From positions 12 through 64,011 of the forward strand of contig JAVTLE010000004.1 of NCBI GenBank assembly GCA_033439295.1: 64,000 bases of DNA. Direction: 5' to 3'. The notes beneath the pieces were generated by a model, which had not been told where the DNA came from, did no database searches, and saw only the letters and a list, made by a program, of their open reading frames with translations. The DNA comes from Deuterostichococcus epilithicus. Taxonomy: Eukaryota; Chlorophyta; Trebouxiophyceae; Prasiolales; Stichococcaceae. The translations under genes and the position numbers were made by a program. Every line of letters starts with the position of its first letter. The stretch's first letter is position 1. Of the stretch, positions 12,407 to 25,000 are shown piece after piece.

Positions 12407-13020
12407 CTTGATCTATCTTCCAAGGCCAAGGAATTGAGATACGCAGCACAACGTGAAGGACTGCTGCCCGCGGGAGGTTGCACCCAAAGCCGTGTTTCAG
12501 AACGAAAGATGGGAGTGTTGGCATGGACTGCCGCTGCGGACACAGCCGAGCAAGATCGTGAACAGCTCAAACCGATGTCGGCTCTAGAGTGGTGTAGGTA
12601 GGTGTGTGACCAGTGTCGTGACCTTGCATTGAAATTATGATCTATGATCGAGAGTATCATCCAGGCCGCCTGGATCCCGCACTTGAAGGGAAGACTCACG
12701 GTCACTACCTAGTCTGAGGACCATGGCCCAAAGTAATCGTTTGCGCCAGGAATGCCGTCAAGTGTATACGAGACTAATATGTAAGCTCGGATATTATTGT
12801 GAAAGAATGTCTTGCTGAACATTCATGGGCTAAGCGGACGCTGCGTGTTGCCGAGTTTCCGCATCAAAATCCATCAACCTGCGTCTGCTGTTGCCATATG
12901 GGGCACATTCGAAGCATTCGAAGAGCGGGGCTGTCATAGCATCACTTATACGTCTTACGTACTATTACCTGCAGCGACTTGTCTTTGGCTCCACCGACAA
13001 CCTCTGAGATGTCACCCGCC
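12407..13020. other. Convergent 3' intergenic region
   Basis: Lies between the stop of the plus-strand small membrane-protein gene and the stop of the minus-strand CABIN1-like gene, so it should hold both 3' UTRs. It is less GC-rich than the genes. A TGTAA word, the common green-algal polyadenylation signal, occurs near 12780 on the plus strand; its use is an inference. Confidence 0.4.
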
Positions 13021-16000
13021 TCAATACTGGAAGCCCGGGCTGGGCGGCGGCTGCGACGCCGGACTGTGCTGCAGCGACACGGCCGTCCGCTTTGTCGTCT
13101 CGAGGCTGCCCTCACCCGGGTCGGCCATGTTGCCGGCCTTGCGCTTGCCGCCCGGCGCGGGTGGCCCGGCACCCTCGCCGCCGGCGGCCCCAGACGGCAC
13201 TGCCAGATACTGCTGCAGTTGCTGCGGCTGCTGCGCAAGCTGCGCGGGCGGCAGCGTGATGGGCGGCCGGGACGACCCGCGACTCGCCGCTGACTGCGAG
13301 CCGATGTGCAGCGCAACTTGCTGAGGCGGCTGCGGCTGCACCGTGCTCTGCTGCGTATGGACAGGCAGCCATGCCTGCACCGGCGCCACCGAGGGTCGCA
13401 CCTCCGGCGCTGCCGACTTCGCCACGCGCTGCATGTGCGGCTGCGGCCGCGGCGGCAGCACCGGCACATGCGAGGCGGCATCGGCTGGCTGCCGCGGGCG
13501 TGCCAGTATTGCCGCCAGCTCGCTGGCGGACACTGGCGCCACAGCTGCAGCCTTTGCGGCGGTCGCCGGTGCCGCCAGCGGCGGCGGTGCCGCCGGCGCA
13601 GCTGGCAGCTGCGGCGCCGCCTGCGCAGCCGCGCTCCCCCGCGGCGGCGCAGTGGCCGCGCCAGCCGCTGACGCCGGAACTGGTGGCAGCCTCGCCGGCT
13701 GGGCTGCGCCCTTGGAGGCCTTGACGAGCGCTTCAGCGCCACGCGCCGCGTCCGCCGGCGAGTAGGTCTCGGGCACCCCCCGGTAGCCGCTCAGCTTCTC
13801 ATATTCGACGTATGCCCTGCGGCAGTGCGCGCACATCAGCGTCAGACGGCAACGGCATGACGCTTTGACGCAGTCACACGAGTTGAAAGCCGGCTTCAGG
13901 ATGCTGCATCGGTGTAGCATAAGCTCTCCATGCGCAGCAAGGCCACCACACACGCCCTGCAGATTTTCACGCCCGCACAAAAACATCCGACAGATTTACA
14001 TGCGCAGCAGACGCAATCCGACAGCCAACACCAGGCCCGCATGTCTCCAGATGGACACGGAGCTTACCTGACGAGCACGACGTCTGCCGCTGCCTGAGTG
14101 ACTGGTGACCCCACGGCCGTCGGCGCCGCGTCCGCCTGCACACATTGTACACCAGTTGCATGTCGGGATCAGGGGGCACCAGCTCAGACGGTCCAGCCTA
14201 CACCAGGTCCAGCGAGATGCACATGCCACGACATGCCGCAACTCATCAACAGGAGCGAATGTAGCCTGCCCACCACAACGATCGGCAGCATAGTGGCACC
14301 CGGCATGGCATCGCACCGGCGGCATCGCCGTCGGCGGCGCCTTGTGCAGTGCCAGACAGTGGCGCAGCAGCTGGAAGCAGTCGCGGTGCTGCGGCGACGG
14401 CGGCTCGTCCTCCTCTGCGCGGGTCAGCAGCATTCTCTCAAATCGCAGCAGCCTTCCACTTGCATTCATGCGGGTTTGGCCCAGTCTGCAGGGCGACCTG
14501 CAAACTGTTGGCGGTTGCAAACGCCACGGACACGGCCCGACAGATGCAAAGTCGCATGTGACATCGTCAAAAAGTCGAAGCCAGCAATCAAACGGCCTGA
14601 TTTTGACTGCAGCCTGCCTGTTCAGGAGCTGAGAGGGGCATTCAGGAGGCGAGCGCACCTGTGAAGGCGGCGTCCTGCAGCAGCGCCGCGGTGAAGGCCT
14701 CAGCAACGCCCACCTCCCGTCGCAGCACCGCCAGGAGCGCAGCGCCCGCCTCCGCGCCCAGCCGCCGGCATGCCGCCGCTGCCGCCTGCGCGCCGCAGGA
14801 CATCAGACGTTGCTTGGCTGAAGGCCAGCCGCAGCGGTGAACTGGATGCCAGTAGCCTTGTGGCGACTTGGCTCATGCACCAGCGAGGGCAGAGGTCGAC
14901 CTAAACAATTCCGGCTGACGCGAAGCTTGGCCGGTGCTACAGCCGGTGGAGTCGGCCGCACTGCATCTGCCGCCGAGCACGCGCATCAGAGGAGCCAGCA
15001 AAGGGCATGTAACAAGAGCTGTCAAGGCACCCACACTCTCGGGCTGGGAGGCCAGGGCGCGCTGCCGCTTGCGAAGCGCCGCGCCCGCGCCCGCCAGCGA
15101 CTCCACCTCGGACGCCGCCGCCAAGGCCACCAGGTGGCCCGTCGCGTAGGCGCCGAACGCGGCCTCCGACACGCGCGCCTCGGCCGCCGAGTCGAGCCCG
15201 CCCGCCTGGCGCAGCTCCTGCCGGCAGCGCAGCAGCTCCAACGTCATCCAGCATGCAGCGAAGAGGGCAGGTCTCGAAAGCCGCAGCTGTGCTGCTTGGG
15301 CAGGCTTCATGCACTGCATGGTTACTGCTGACTTGGACTGAAACCAGCTTCGCACCTGGCATGTCTTTGCCTCGTCTGTCCGGCAGCATGCTGCCGTTGC
15401 ACGGAAAGGCAGAGTGCTTCACCTGGAGAGCAGGGGCCACCGCCGCAGCCCAGGCCGCCGCCGGGTCCGCAGCCACGCCGTGCTTGAGCCACAGCGCCCA
15501 GGCCCGCTCCAGCAGGTCCCGCGCGCCGGCGTCCTGCCGCCGGGCCGCAACCGCCTNCACGTGCAGCGTCGGGGCCGGCGGCGGCGCTGCGGTCGCTGCG
15601 GCGCCAGCGCCGGGGGCTGCGGCGGTGGCGGCGGCGTCCGGCAGGATGAAGGCGCCTGGCAGCGCGGCTGTCAGCGCAGCGGCCAGCTGCGAGACGTAGT
15701 GTCCCAGTGCCAGCCTGCGAACACATCCGCCAGCAGGTTTGCAGCAGGACCACAACATGTTCTTACAGCACGCGTCAGAGATCCGGGTGCCTTTTCCATC
15801 GGAGCGAGCTGCTGGCTGCAAAAACATGGTGCGCCGCTTTGCAGCATGGTCTGCCGACTGAATTGAAGCTTCGGTCTCGGCCGGAAGCTGCTCGCAAGGG
15901 GCTTCTGTGCTGGCACTAACATCTACATCACAGCGTTCATGGCGGGCACGATGCAACCAGCAAAAAACCTGGCGACATCGGGCATGGCGTCGGCGCAGGG

Positions 16001-19000
16001 TCCCCCGTGCGCCGCCAGCAGCACCGCAGCCGCCTCCAGGGTGGCGGTCTCGCCCGCGCCCGCCAGCAGGCGTAGGTACAGCACCACCGCCCGGCGCCGT
16101 GCCGCGGCGTGCTTGCGGGACGACTCCTCCAGGCCGTTGCCTGTGCAGGAACATTGCACGGGCTGCTCAAGTGGCTGTGGCAGGAGCAGCAGCAGATGTG
16201 CTTTGGTCCTCTGCCCAGAGCTCGGTCGCCTGGTCACCTGCACTGCCAGCACTGCTCGACAGTGCTGCCAGTGCAGTTCCCCGCGCAGACCACTGCGCGC
16301 TGCAAAGTCGCCAAGTCGTGCTGTCTCTGTCTCCTGGTGCTCTTGTCCTGCGTTTGCTGAGCCACAGCACCTGCGACCTTTGGCGGGCGGCGGCCCCACA
16401 GCTCCTCAGCCCCGCCGCCGCTGGCACCGCCGCCGTCCGGGTGCGAGACGCGTCGCTGGCGCCTGCCCTTGGCCACCGCGTTGTCGACCTGTTGCGTAGG
16501 AGAAACGGAAATTAGCTGTGCGCAGCACCCAGCTGTCTGTACGCTCATGCGGACGCCTGGTGTACTTGCACCGGGAAGCGTGGCACGACTTGGCGAGCTG
16601 GATGGAAGCATGAAGCAGACTCATAGACCCTGCGCGCTGTCAGGTGCAACGGCTGGCAACCTGGGCACTGGCGGCCTGGGCACATTGGCAGCAGGGCTTG
16701 GGGTATGACTTCAGGGAGCGCGCCTTGGCATCAGACGACGCAGATATTTCTTCCATGTTGATGCCGAACACGGCGCGGCTGCGCGTGAACAGCGGCCGCA
16801 ACTCCTCCAGCGCACCCGCCGTGTCGCCCTCCACCAGTCGCGTTCTGCGGCAATTTGTTGGCAGTCATGTGCCATTCATACTCGCAAGGAAAATGGTGCC
16901 CAAGCACGCGCTCCGCCTGCTCACATTGTGGTTTCGGAACAAAGTCTGCAGGCTCAAGGTTGACCAGGCTATGTCAAGCACTGTAGTGACTGAATGATGC
17001 GTACGTCCTCAACTGCAGACTTAGCAGCAGGCACCAGCAGTCCGCACCTGGCGAGGCGGTAGCGGGCGCGGTGGAAGTGGCGGTTCTTGTCCAGCACAAA
17101 GCGCAGAGCGCGCACACAGTCCGCCCTCAGCTCGGCGCGCAGCTGCCCGGGGCTCGGCGGCGGCTGGGAGACACCCGCAGAGGTGGCAGTCAGCATCTCG
17201 ACGGTCGCCAAAACTGGCTGCGACGGGCTGCTGGGGGCGGCATGCGATGCTGAGGCCCCGGGCCGCGGGGGCGGCGGGCTGCCGCCGGCGCCACCCCTGC
17301 CGGCGGCTGGGCTGCGCTGCCGGCCGGCGCGCGGGCTGCCGCCGTGGCTGCCGGGCAGCCCCTCCTCACCCGGTGCGTCGAAACGGTACTGCCCTACGGC
17401 CGCAAGCACCTCTGATACGTTCGCCAGCTCGGAGCCCGTCGCTACCGGGTCCGAGACCGCCGCTGGCGCAGCTGCCGAATCGTCCGCCGGCAACCAATCC
17501 AGCAGCTTGAGGCGCGTAGCGTGCAGCACGTACAGCGGCTCCAGCAGGCCGCCAGCATGCAGCGAGGCAAGGTGCGCAGCGCGGGCGAATCGGCGGAGGT
17601 ACTGCGTTTCCGGCGCGCCCGTCTTCCTCGCTCTGTGAGGAGCACAGAGTGCAGGCTCTGATCAGCAGCGCATCGCAGACAGTTCTCGTGTGCCTCCCGG
17701 TGTGCATTTTGCAAACCTTGGATGGCGCTCGAAGAGGTCAAGATGACAAACCGTCCTGGGCGACCGCACGTTGGATTCCAGGCAGGACGCAAAGGGAAGT
17801 TGACAGTCCGAGTGCAGGGATAGAGCGACGCACAGCTTGCCGAGGATCATCTGGAATATCCACTCCCGCGGCAGCACAGCCTCAGCAGCGGAAAAGGCCG
17901 CCTCCGCAAGCCGGCACCGCTGCAGGTACTCTGGCGAGTCGCGCCGCGGGCGACCATACCGGTTGTTGCAGGCGGGCGGCGTGCACTGCACCTGCGGGCG
18001 TCAGAGGCAGCACCCGTGAGCTTCCGCGTCAGAACAAAAACAAGTGCTGGTCGTGTGATTGAGTACATGCACTCAGTGCAGTGCACCCGTTGTTGCGCCG
18101 GTCACATTGCATGGCTCTACAATTCTCATGTCGAGACTGCAGCGATACAGGCTGTTACAAAGATTGCCAGCTGTGCGAGTGTGGCTAACTGGTATCTTTG
18201 AGGTGTTGCTGACCCGCAACATACAGCCACAGCTGCCATGTGCTGCCGCACCTGCTCAAAGTGCAGCATGCCCAGCTGCTCGTCCAGAGCCGCGGCGTCG
18301 TCGGCACCCGGCGCCAGGCGCCGCGCCACCAGCGTTGCCGCCAGGGCGCGGTGCCGGTATGCCGCCAGGCGCGCCTTTACGCTGTCTACGTTGATGGAGC
18401 CGTCCGCAGCAGCCCCCGCCGCCGCGCCGTCAGTCCCTTCTGCAGCTGCAGTGCGCTGGCCAACCATCTTCTGGGGCTCCCGCTGGGCGGCGGCTGCAGC
18501 CGCCGTGTGTGCTGCCGCAACGGGGCGAGGCGGTTCCGCTGCAGGGCTCATGTCCATGGCTGCTGCCGCCGGAGCCGCAGCGGCGGCCCACGTGGCGGGC
18601 GAGATGCCGGCGCAGGCATCGCTCTGCAGCAGGTCCAGCAAGTCGCGAGCACCGCCTGTAGGGAGTGCCAGTTCCTGTTGTCAAGTGTGGGTTGAGGCTG
18701 CGGCGCATGGCAAGACCCTGTACGAGGCGCCTGCTGCGGCAAAGACCAGAGGTATGAAACTGATTCCAGCTGGAGGCGCTCCCGCAGAAAGGTTCGACAC
18801 CTCAGCTGCAGCAACATGTCTGGTCTTTTCAAAGGCTTGCTGCAAGTCCCGTTCTGTGCATCGCTTCCCTGACAATATGGATCACAGTGCAAACGCAGGC
18901 TTCGTTCGGTCCTTGATGCAACGATTCCTGATCCAACAACTTTGCTCAACTGGCGCGCTGACCTTGCTCAAGGCGCCCGCGCGGCTCAACACACACCTTT

Positions 19001-22000
19001 AGCATGCTCCACGGCTATGGTGCTGACCGGCAGTGTCGTCTGGCAGCTGAGCACCGTGCGGGCGCGCCCAGCCAAAGCGACCATGCCACAGCTACCTCAA
19101 CAGCATCTCCATGACAAGTGAGCAGCGGCAGCTGCTGGGAGCGCCGCACCGGCGTACAGCTCCCAGGACTCGAATCGCGCAGGGTTGAGCGCAAGCTCGG
19201 CACGCGCGGGCCGGGTGTGCGCCGTCGCCGCTGCATCCGCCTCCGGCCGCAGCATCGCGCCCTGCTCCAGGGTGCCCTCCAGCTGCGGCTGCAGCTGCAC
19301 CTGTGCGCCATTCGGGCAGTGGGAGCACTGCAGCAAGCAAGCTCTTGGACGCCCATGTGGGGAGACGCCATGTGCAAGAGACTGCGAATGGTCCATGCAG
19401 GGAACTTCTGACTGAGCTGCAAGCAGTATGCGCTGCTGCTACTGTAGTACTGCGCTGTGATCCTGCTACCCAGCACTTGAATCCGGGAGGCTGTTTGCAC
19501 ACCAGCCGCGGAAGAATGTGAGCGCTCAGGCCACTGGACGATGCACTCCAGTCAGAGTAATGCGAGACTCGGAGACTCGGGTGCTTGATCCATTCGCCTG
19601 AGTGACGCTCAGCCCAGCAACACCAGTGACACGCGGGCAGCGACACCGTGGGCAAGGTCGGGTGAGAACCTGGAGCTCGAAGAAGCTGTCGATGACGTGC
19701 GCATGCGGGCTGGCGGCGCGCTCCTCGGCGGCAGCTGCCTGCGCCGCCACCAGGGTCGGCAGCTCCGTCGGCAGTTGTGCTGCATCGTCCAGGGTGATGC
19801 CTGCCAGTAGCCTGCGGCAGCAGCGCGTTGCTGCCTGTGATGAGGTCATCGTTTCGTCCAGAGTTGTGCCCAGACACTACCTCTGCACCGGTTCTAGAAC
19901 TTGAGCATATGTCCACAGCCGGCAGTGAAAGCTCAGCGGCTCGCACGTGGCCATGGCTGCGACTTCAGCACGGTTGCTAGGGTCGGCAGAGAGATAGCTT
20001 GCGGTGCAGGCCTTGCTCTGCTGTCGACAACGGGTCCAAGCTCTGGGAATCCAGGATTTCAACCGGACAATGGCAGAGAGACGCTCAAGAACGCTGCCAG
20101 ATCCTGGACAAGCTCCAGCCAAGGCAGCACGGCCAGCTGTAGTACTGTATGCAAGGACGACTTTCGACAAGAATTCACATTCCGCATTCGCACTTCATGC
20201 CCGTTGCCAGCCGTTGCTGCCGAGTTAACCTCACCAGTGGAAGCGGCAGGCCAGAAAGTTGGATAACACAAAGCAGAATGATGGACCGACTTTTAAATTG
20301 AAACTCCGTGCACCTGCCGTGTCGTCCTCTCCTTCATTGTAAAGACAGTTCAGCCGGCCTCCGTGGCTGAAGCCCCACACCCCGCGACTTCCCGCCATGC
20401 AACCCTCTTCGAGTCGGCATCGTGAGCGCGCCTGTCGGGGTCCCGCGCTGCAAGCGCAGCGTCGGCCAGCGGCTGAAAGTGCGGCGCCAGCGCCGCCACC
20501 AGGCCGCTCAGACGTGCCATACGGGACGCTGAGCCGCCGGCGGCCACGTCCAGCGTGCGCGGCCGCACAGCGCTCCACAGCGCGAGCGCAGCGCCCAGGC
20601 TGTCCACCGGCGCCGCCATTGGCTCCGCCTGCGGCCCCGCAGGTGATCGGTCAGCTCATGAAGGTGAGGATCTTGGCGCCTTCCAAGGCGCCAACGATAC
20701 AGCTTCGACAAGGAGCACACCCAGAGAGAGGGCTCCCCCCCCTCCCCTTTGCGTCGCCGCTGCCGTCGGGCTGTCCGCCGCTGAAGCCATCGGCTCAGCC
20801 CATCGACGGTAGCAGAGTTTTGAAACTGCCACGCCTGAGTCTGCAAAGAGCAGGCCGCTGCTGCGACTTTGAACACAAGCAACCTGAAGTGAGCGGACCG
20901 AATGAAAAGCGGCAAAACCAGCTGGAGGACCTGATGGCATTGGCCACGGCGAAGCACAAGGCCAGCGCTGAAGCACCTGCACGTCGGCGCCCCAGGGTGC
21001 TGTCGGTCGCCAGGGCAGGTCGATGCCGTGCAGCAGGTGTACGCAGGCCGCCAGCCCGCCGTCCACCTCCGCCTGCAGCGCTGCATGGTCCGCCGCCGCC
21101 AGCGCTGCCTGCCCACCCTTGCCGCCTGCAAACCGAGAAGATTATTTTGAGAACACCAGCCGACATGAAGTAACAAGCAACCGCCAGCAGATCTGATCCG
21201 AGAACCACGTGCTCCTCCGTCACCCTTCACTGTCCTGCAAAGCAGGTGCGTGCAGGCCCGGAAGTGGCACGTGGCATCAAGGCAATCGTCTGCTACAGCA
21301 GGACTGCTGCAGCTTCCAAGCTCGCTGCTTTCTAGCATGCTGCCAAGCTGACTGTCCACAGGAATAGCAGGTTTTCAGCCAGCACCTGGATGCTGGAGCA
21401 CAAGGGTTCCACCTGGCCACCGCAGGGGCTGCAGCGCTCCAGCGAGCACGCTGTGCATCCCATGGTGCGAGCGCCCCCTACCACTGACCCGACCACCACT
21501 CCAGCAGCAAGCCAGTGGGGCAGATGCAGCTGGAGTTGCTGTCGACTGGCACAGGCACCTGGCGGCGCCGCATGGATCTGCGCGGAGGCGGCGCCGAGGC
21601 GGCGGATGGCGAGGCGCAGAAAGGCGCCGCCGCGGGCGCTCGCGTCACCGCGCTCGCCCAGCAGCTGCATGGCGGTCGCCAACAGCGCCTCCACCGACTC
21701 CGGGTCCTGCAACAAGGTTGTAAACAGGGCTTCCCTGAGGGTGCTTGTCGGCTGCCAGAGGTCAATGGCGAGCATAGTGGCATTTGTGAATGCACGGCGG
21801 TGGCGCTGTGAGCAGCGTCGCTGCTGTGCATGAATTTGTCAGCCCATAGCACGCCGGCGCCGTGTGCGCAGCTGTCAGCAGACACAGCAGCTCGTTTGTG
21901 GGACTGTTCTCGTCTACCATGCGCCGGGTTCCGTGTGCCGCATCGGCGGAAGACAGCACAGACGCGCCTGGGGTGCGTCGGGCACAAAGTGCTGCAGTCC

Positions 22001-25000
22001 GCACACCGCCGAGGCCAGCTCCGCCAGCGCCTCCACCTGCCACGAAGCATCAGTGTGCTTCAGCCTCGCTGGTCCGGCTTTGCAGGGTGACAATGTTACC
22101 ATCGGCAGTCCCTCTGTTGCTTGCTTGCAGGAGTGCTCGAGCATGGCAAGCATGTCATTGCCGGCACCGGCAAGCCATGCGTCAGCCTGACCAGTCTTGA
22201 GGACAGGTCTGCCCCAGTCAGCATGCTTGCTCTGTCCACACACCTTGCGCTTGCGCTTGGCGGCAATCTGTCGGCCCAGGGTGCCGGGCCGGCTGCTGGC
22301 AGACGCCCCCTGCACGATGGACCAGTAGCACGCCTCCAGCGCCACCAGCGCCTGCAGAAACCACAGGCCGCCGAGCTGAAGGGAGAACTGCGTCTTGGTG
22401 TGACACCTATAGACTGCCGACCGGGGTTCACAAGACACCGCCGCCCCGTCATCACCTTGGACGGCGAACCATTGCCAGCAACACCCGTCGTGCTTCTCAT
22501 TAGCCACCTGCTGTTGCGCCCACACAGTCTTGCAACCCAGCGGAGCCAATGTGCCGCTGCGCAGGAGAGCAGACCCCTACCGGGCGTGTTCAGCAACGGC
22601 TTCCTATGGGCCAAAGTCCACGTGCAAAGACGGTGATGAAAGCGAGCCCCTGGACTTGCCCACCTGCCACAGCACGCTCCTGAGCAATGCCGGCAGCCCA
22701 GCGCCCAGCTCCTCGCCCCGCTCCGCCAGCAGCGTGGCGGCCTTGGCGGCGGCGCCCGCCGCCACGCTCGCCGGCCCCAAGCGGAACGACTGCAGGCATC
22801 ACCATCCGTCATTAACCGCCAAATGCCAGGGCTCGGCGAGTACCCAGCCACCACATGCCTGCAAGGGACAGGAGGAGAGTGGCGCCGGCTGGAGTGTTGT
22901 GCGCAAAGTTCAAACGGCACAGACGTCTACCGAGGCAGCGGCCTGAGGTTTCCGTCACTGGCCGACCTGCAGCGACACTGCGGCCGACGGCGAGGCGCCC
23001 GCAGTGGCCGCCTCGTGCTGCGCCTCGTCCCGCAGTGCGGCGGCACCGCCCGCCGGCAGCGGCGGCAGCANNGCGNGCGCACGCNNNNGCGCCGCCCACA
23101 GGTGGGTGCCCAGGCGCGCGTCCCCGGCAGCGGCCGCAGCGTCCTGTGCATTGGCGCGAAACATGTCCACTGGCACCGTGACGCTGGAGATGAGAACACC
23201 GGGAAACCCTGATACCGTACAACTCTCTTTCATGGAAGCTGAGCCTGCCAACAGAGCCTGCCCACAGAAATGGACCACTGCCAGAGCGGCGCCATGCTGC
23301 ATGAGCCTGCCATGGACAATCGGCTATAAAATCCAAGCACTGCTGCCGCGGACGGTTGAAAGAAACAGGTCGATGCCAATGGCACCTGCAGCAGCTTGAG
23401 GGCTGACAGCTGCTCCGCGCTGCCGGCGGCGGCTGCCCACGCGCCGTCGCGCACGTCAGCCCGCAGCACTAGCGGCTCCAGCTCCTGCGCCGTCATGGCA
23501 TGTGCTGTTCGAGACAAAACCCACCGCAGTCCACGACGCTGCCATGCCAACGCAGTGCGATCACTCTCATGCCTGCACCGAAATTTTGTTGAGCACAGCA
23601 GTGGCTCCTGAAGGTTCGAACCATTCGGATCAGGCTGGCTGCGAGAAGGTGAGCAAAATTGGCTGATGCCGAACCCTTCAAAGTGAGGACACCTGCAGGA
23701 CTTCTGCGTGCTGGCCTTGCTTCAGGCATTCGGGCCCCGCCTCCAGCACGTCGAAGAGCCGCAAAGCCTGCAGCTTGGCATCCAGGGCCGCCGTGCTGAT
23801 GACGGCGTCGTGTACGCAGCCGCGCAGACGAATCGCTGCCGACGGCGGTGGCGGGTCAGTCGCGCCTGTGGCAGGCTGCGCTGGCGTCCTGTCAAGCGCT
23901 GGGCCGCCATCGGCGGCTGCGCCATCGGCCTCGCCCGCCGCGCCGGCCTCTGCCAGGTGCTCGTCTGCGGAAATCTGGCGACCGCTGTGGGCGCCAAGCA
24001 GCAGCCGGCGGCAGGCGGCAAAGGCCGCCGCCGCCACGGCCGGCTGCCGGCGAGCCTCTGCAATGCGGCCCAACAGCCACTGCTGGCGCACGAGAGCCTC
24101 CACCGCCGGCGGCATGCCCGCCGGTTCGGACGCCTGAGCAGTTGACACAGGATCTGCCGCAGATGCGTCTGCTTCCGCCATGTCCCCGTCAGCTGGCGGC
24201 TGACCTGCCTCCTCGCCGTCTGGCGGTGCATCTGAGATCTGCTTGCCGCCGTCCTGGAGGCCAATCAGATGGAACAGCCCAAGGTTTGCCTCCGCTGCTG
24301 TCAGGTGGCGCTCTACGGCCGCTGCGCCGCTGCCGCTGCCGCCACCTTTCGCGCGGCCGTCCTCGGACTCGGAGCCGGCCCGCGCCAGCTTTGGAGTCGA
24401 CGGCCTGGCATGGCCGGTGGCAGCACTCGCGGCGCCGCCTGTGGCCCGAACCGTCAGCGCCTGGTCCAGGTGCAGCTCCGCCAACGCCAGCGCCGCGGTC
24501 CCGGGCCGCTTCCAGCCTGGCGCAGGTATACACAAGACCGTGAGCTGCTGCGGTGGTTGTGTCATGAGGCCTGTCCTGAGACCGAGTCGGTGCAGCGCTG
24601 TGCGCCAGTGGGTTGTGCGGCGATGTGCAGGCAACCTTGCAGAGCATGCACAACGAACCTCTTGATGTGCAATCCGCACAGCAGATGGCTCATGTCCAGG
24701 CGCTATCACATGGCGCAGGTGATGACAACAACCATTACCTCTGACAGCCGCCTCCAACTGCAGCAGGTCCGCCAGCAGCTGTGGCTCCAGCCGCGGCGGC
24801 AGCGCCGCGAGCACTCGCTGCAGCAGCGCCGCTGCCGCGCCGTGCATGCTGCTTCCGCTGCCGTCCTCCGGGCCGCCGCCAGCATTGTTGATGCGGTCCG
24901 CGAACGCCTCGACTTCCGCTGCCTCCTCGCCGGGGATGGCCGCACTGGCGGCGCCAGGTACCTGACACGGACGTCCACGTTGGTGGGCATTTCCTGATAA

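Noticed and set aside
13021-13986. Large plus-strand open frames opposite the last CABIN1 exon (for example 13343-13765)
   Set aside because: They are Ala/Gly/Arg-rich mirror frames of a GC-rich minus-strand exon, with no motif and no splice structure of their own.
23596-23640. A B-box-like GGTTCGAACC suggesting a tRNA
   Set aside because: No A-box at the right distance and no cloverleaf acceptor stem around it; it lies in an intron of the CABIN1-like gene.
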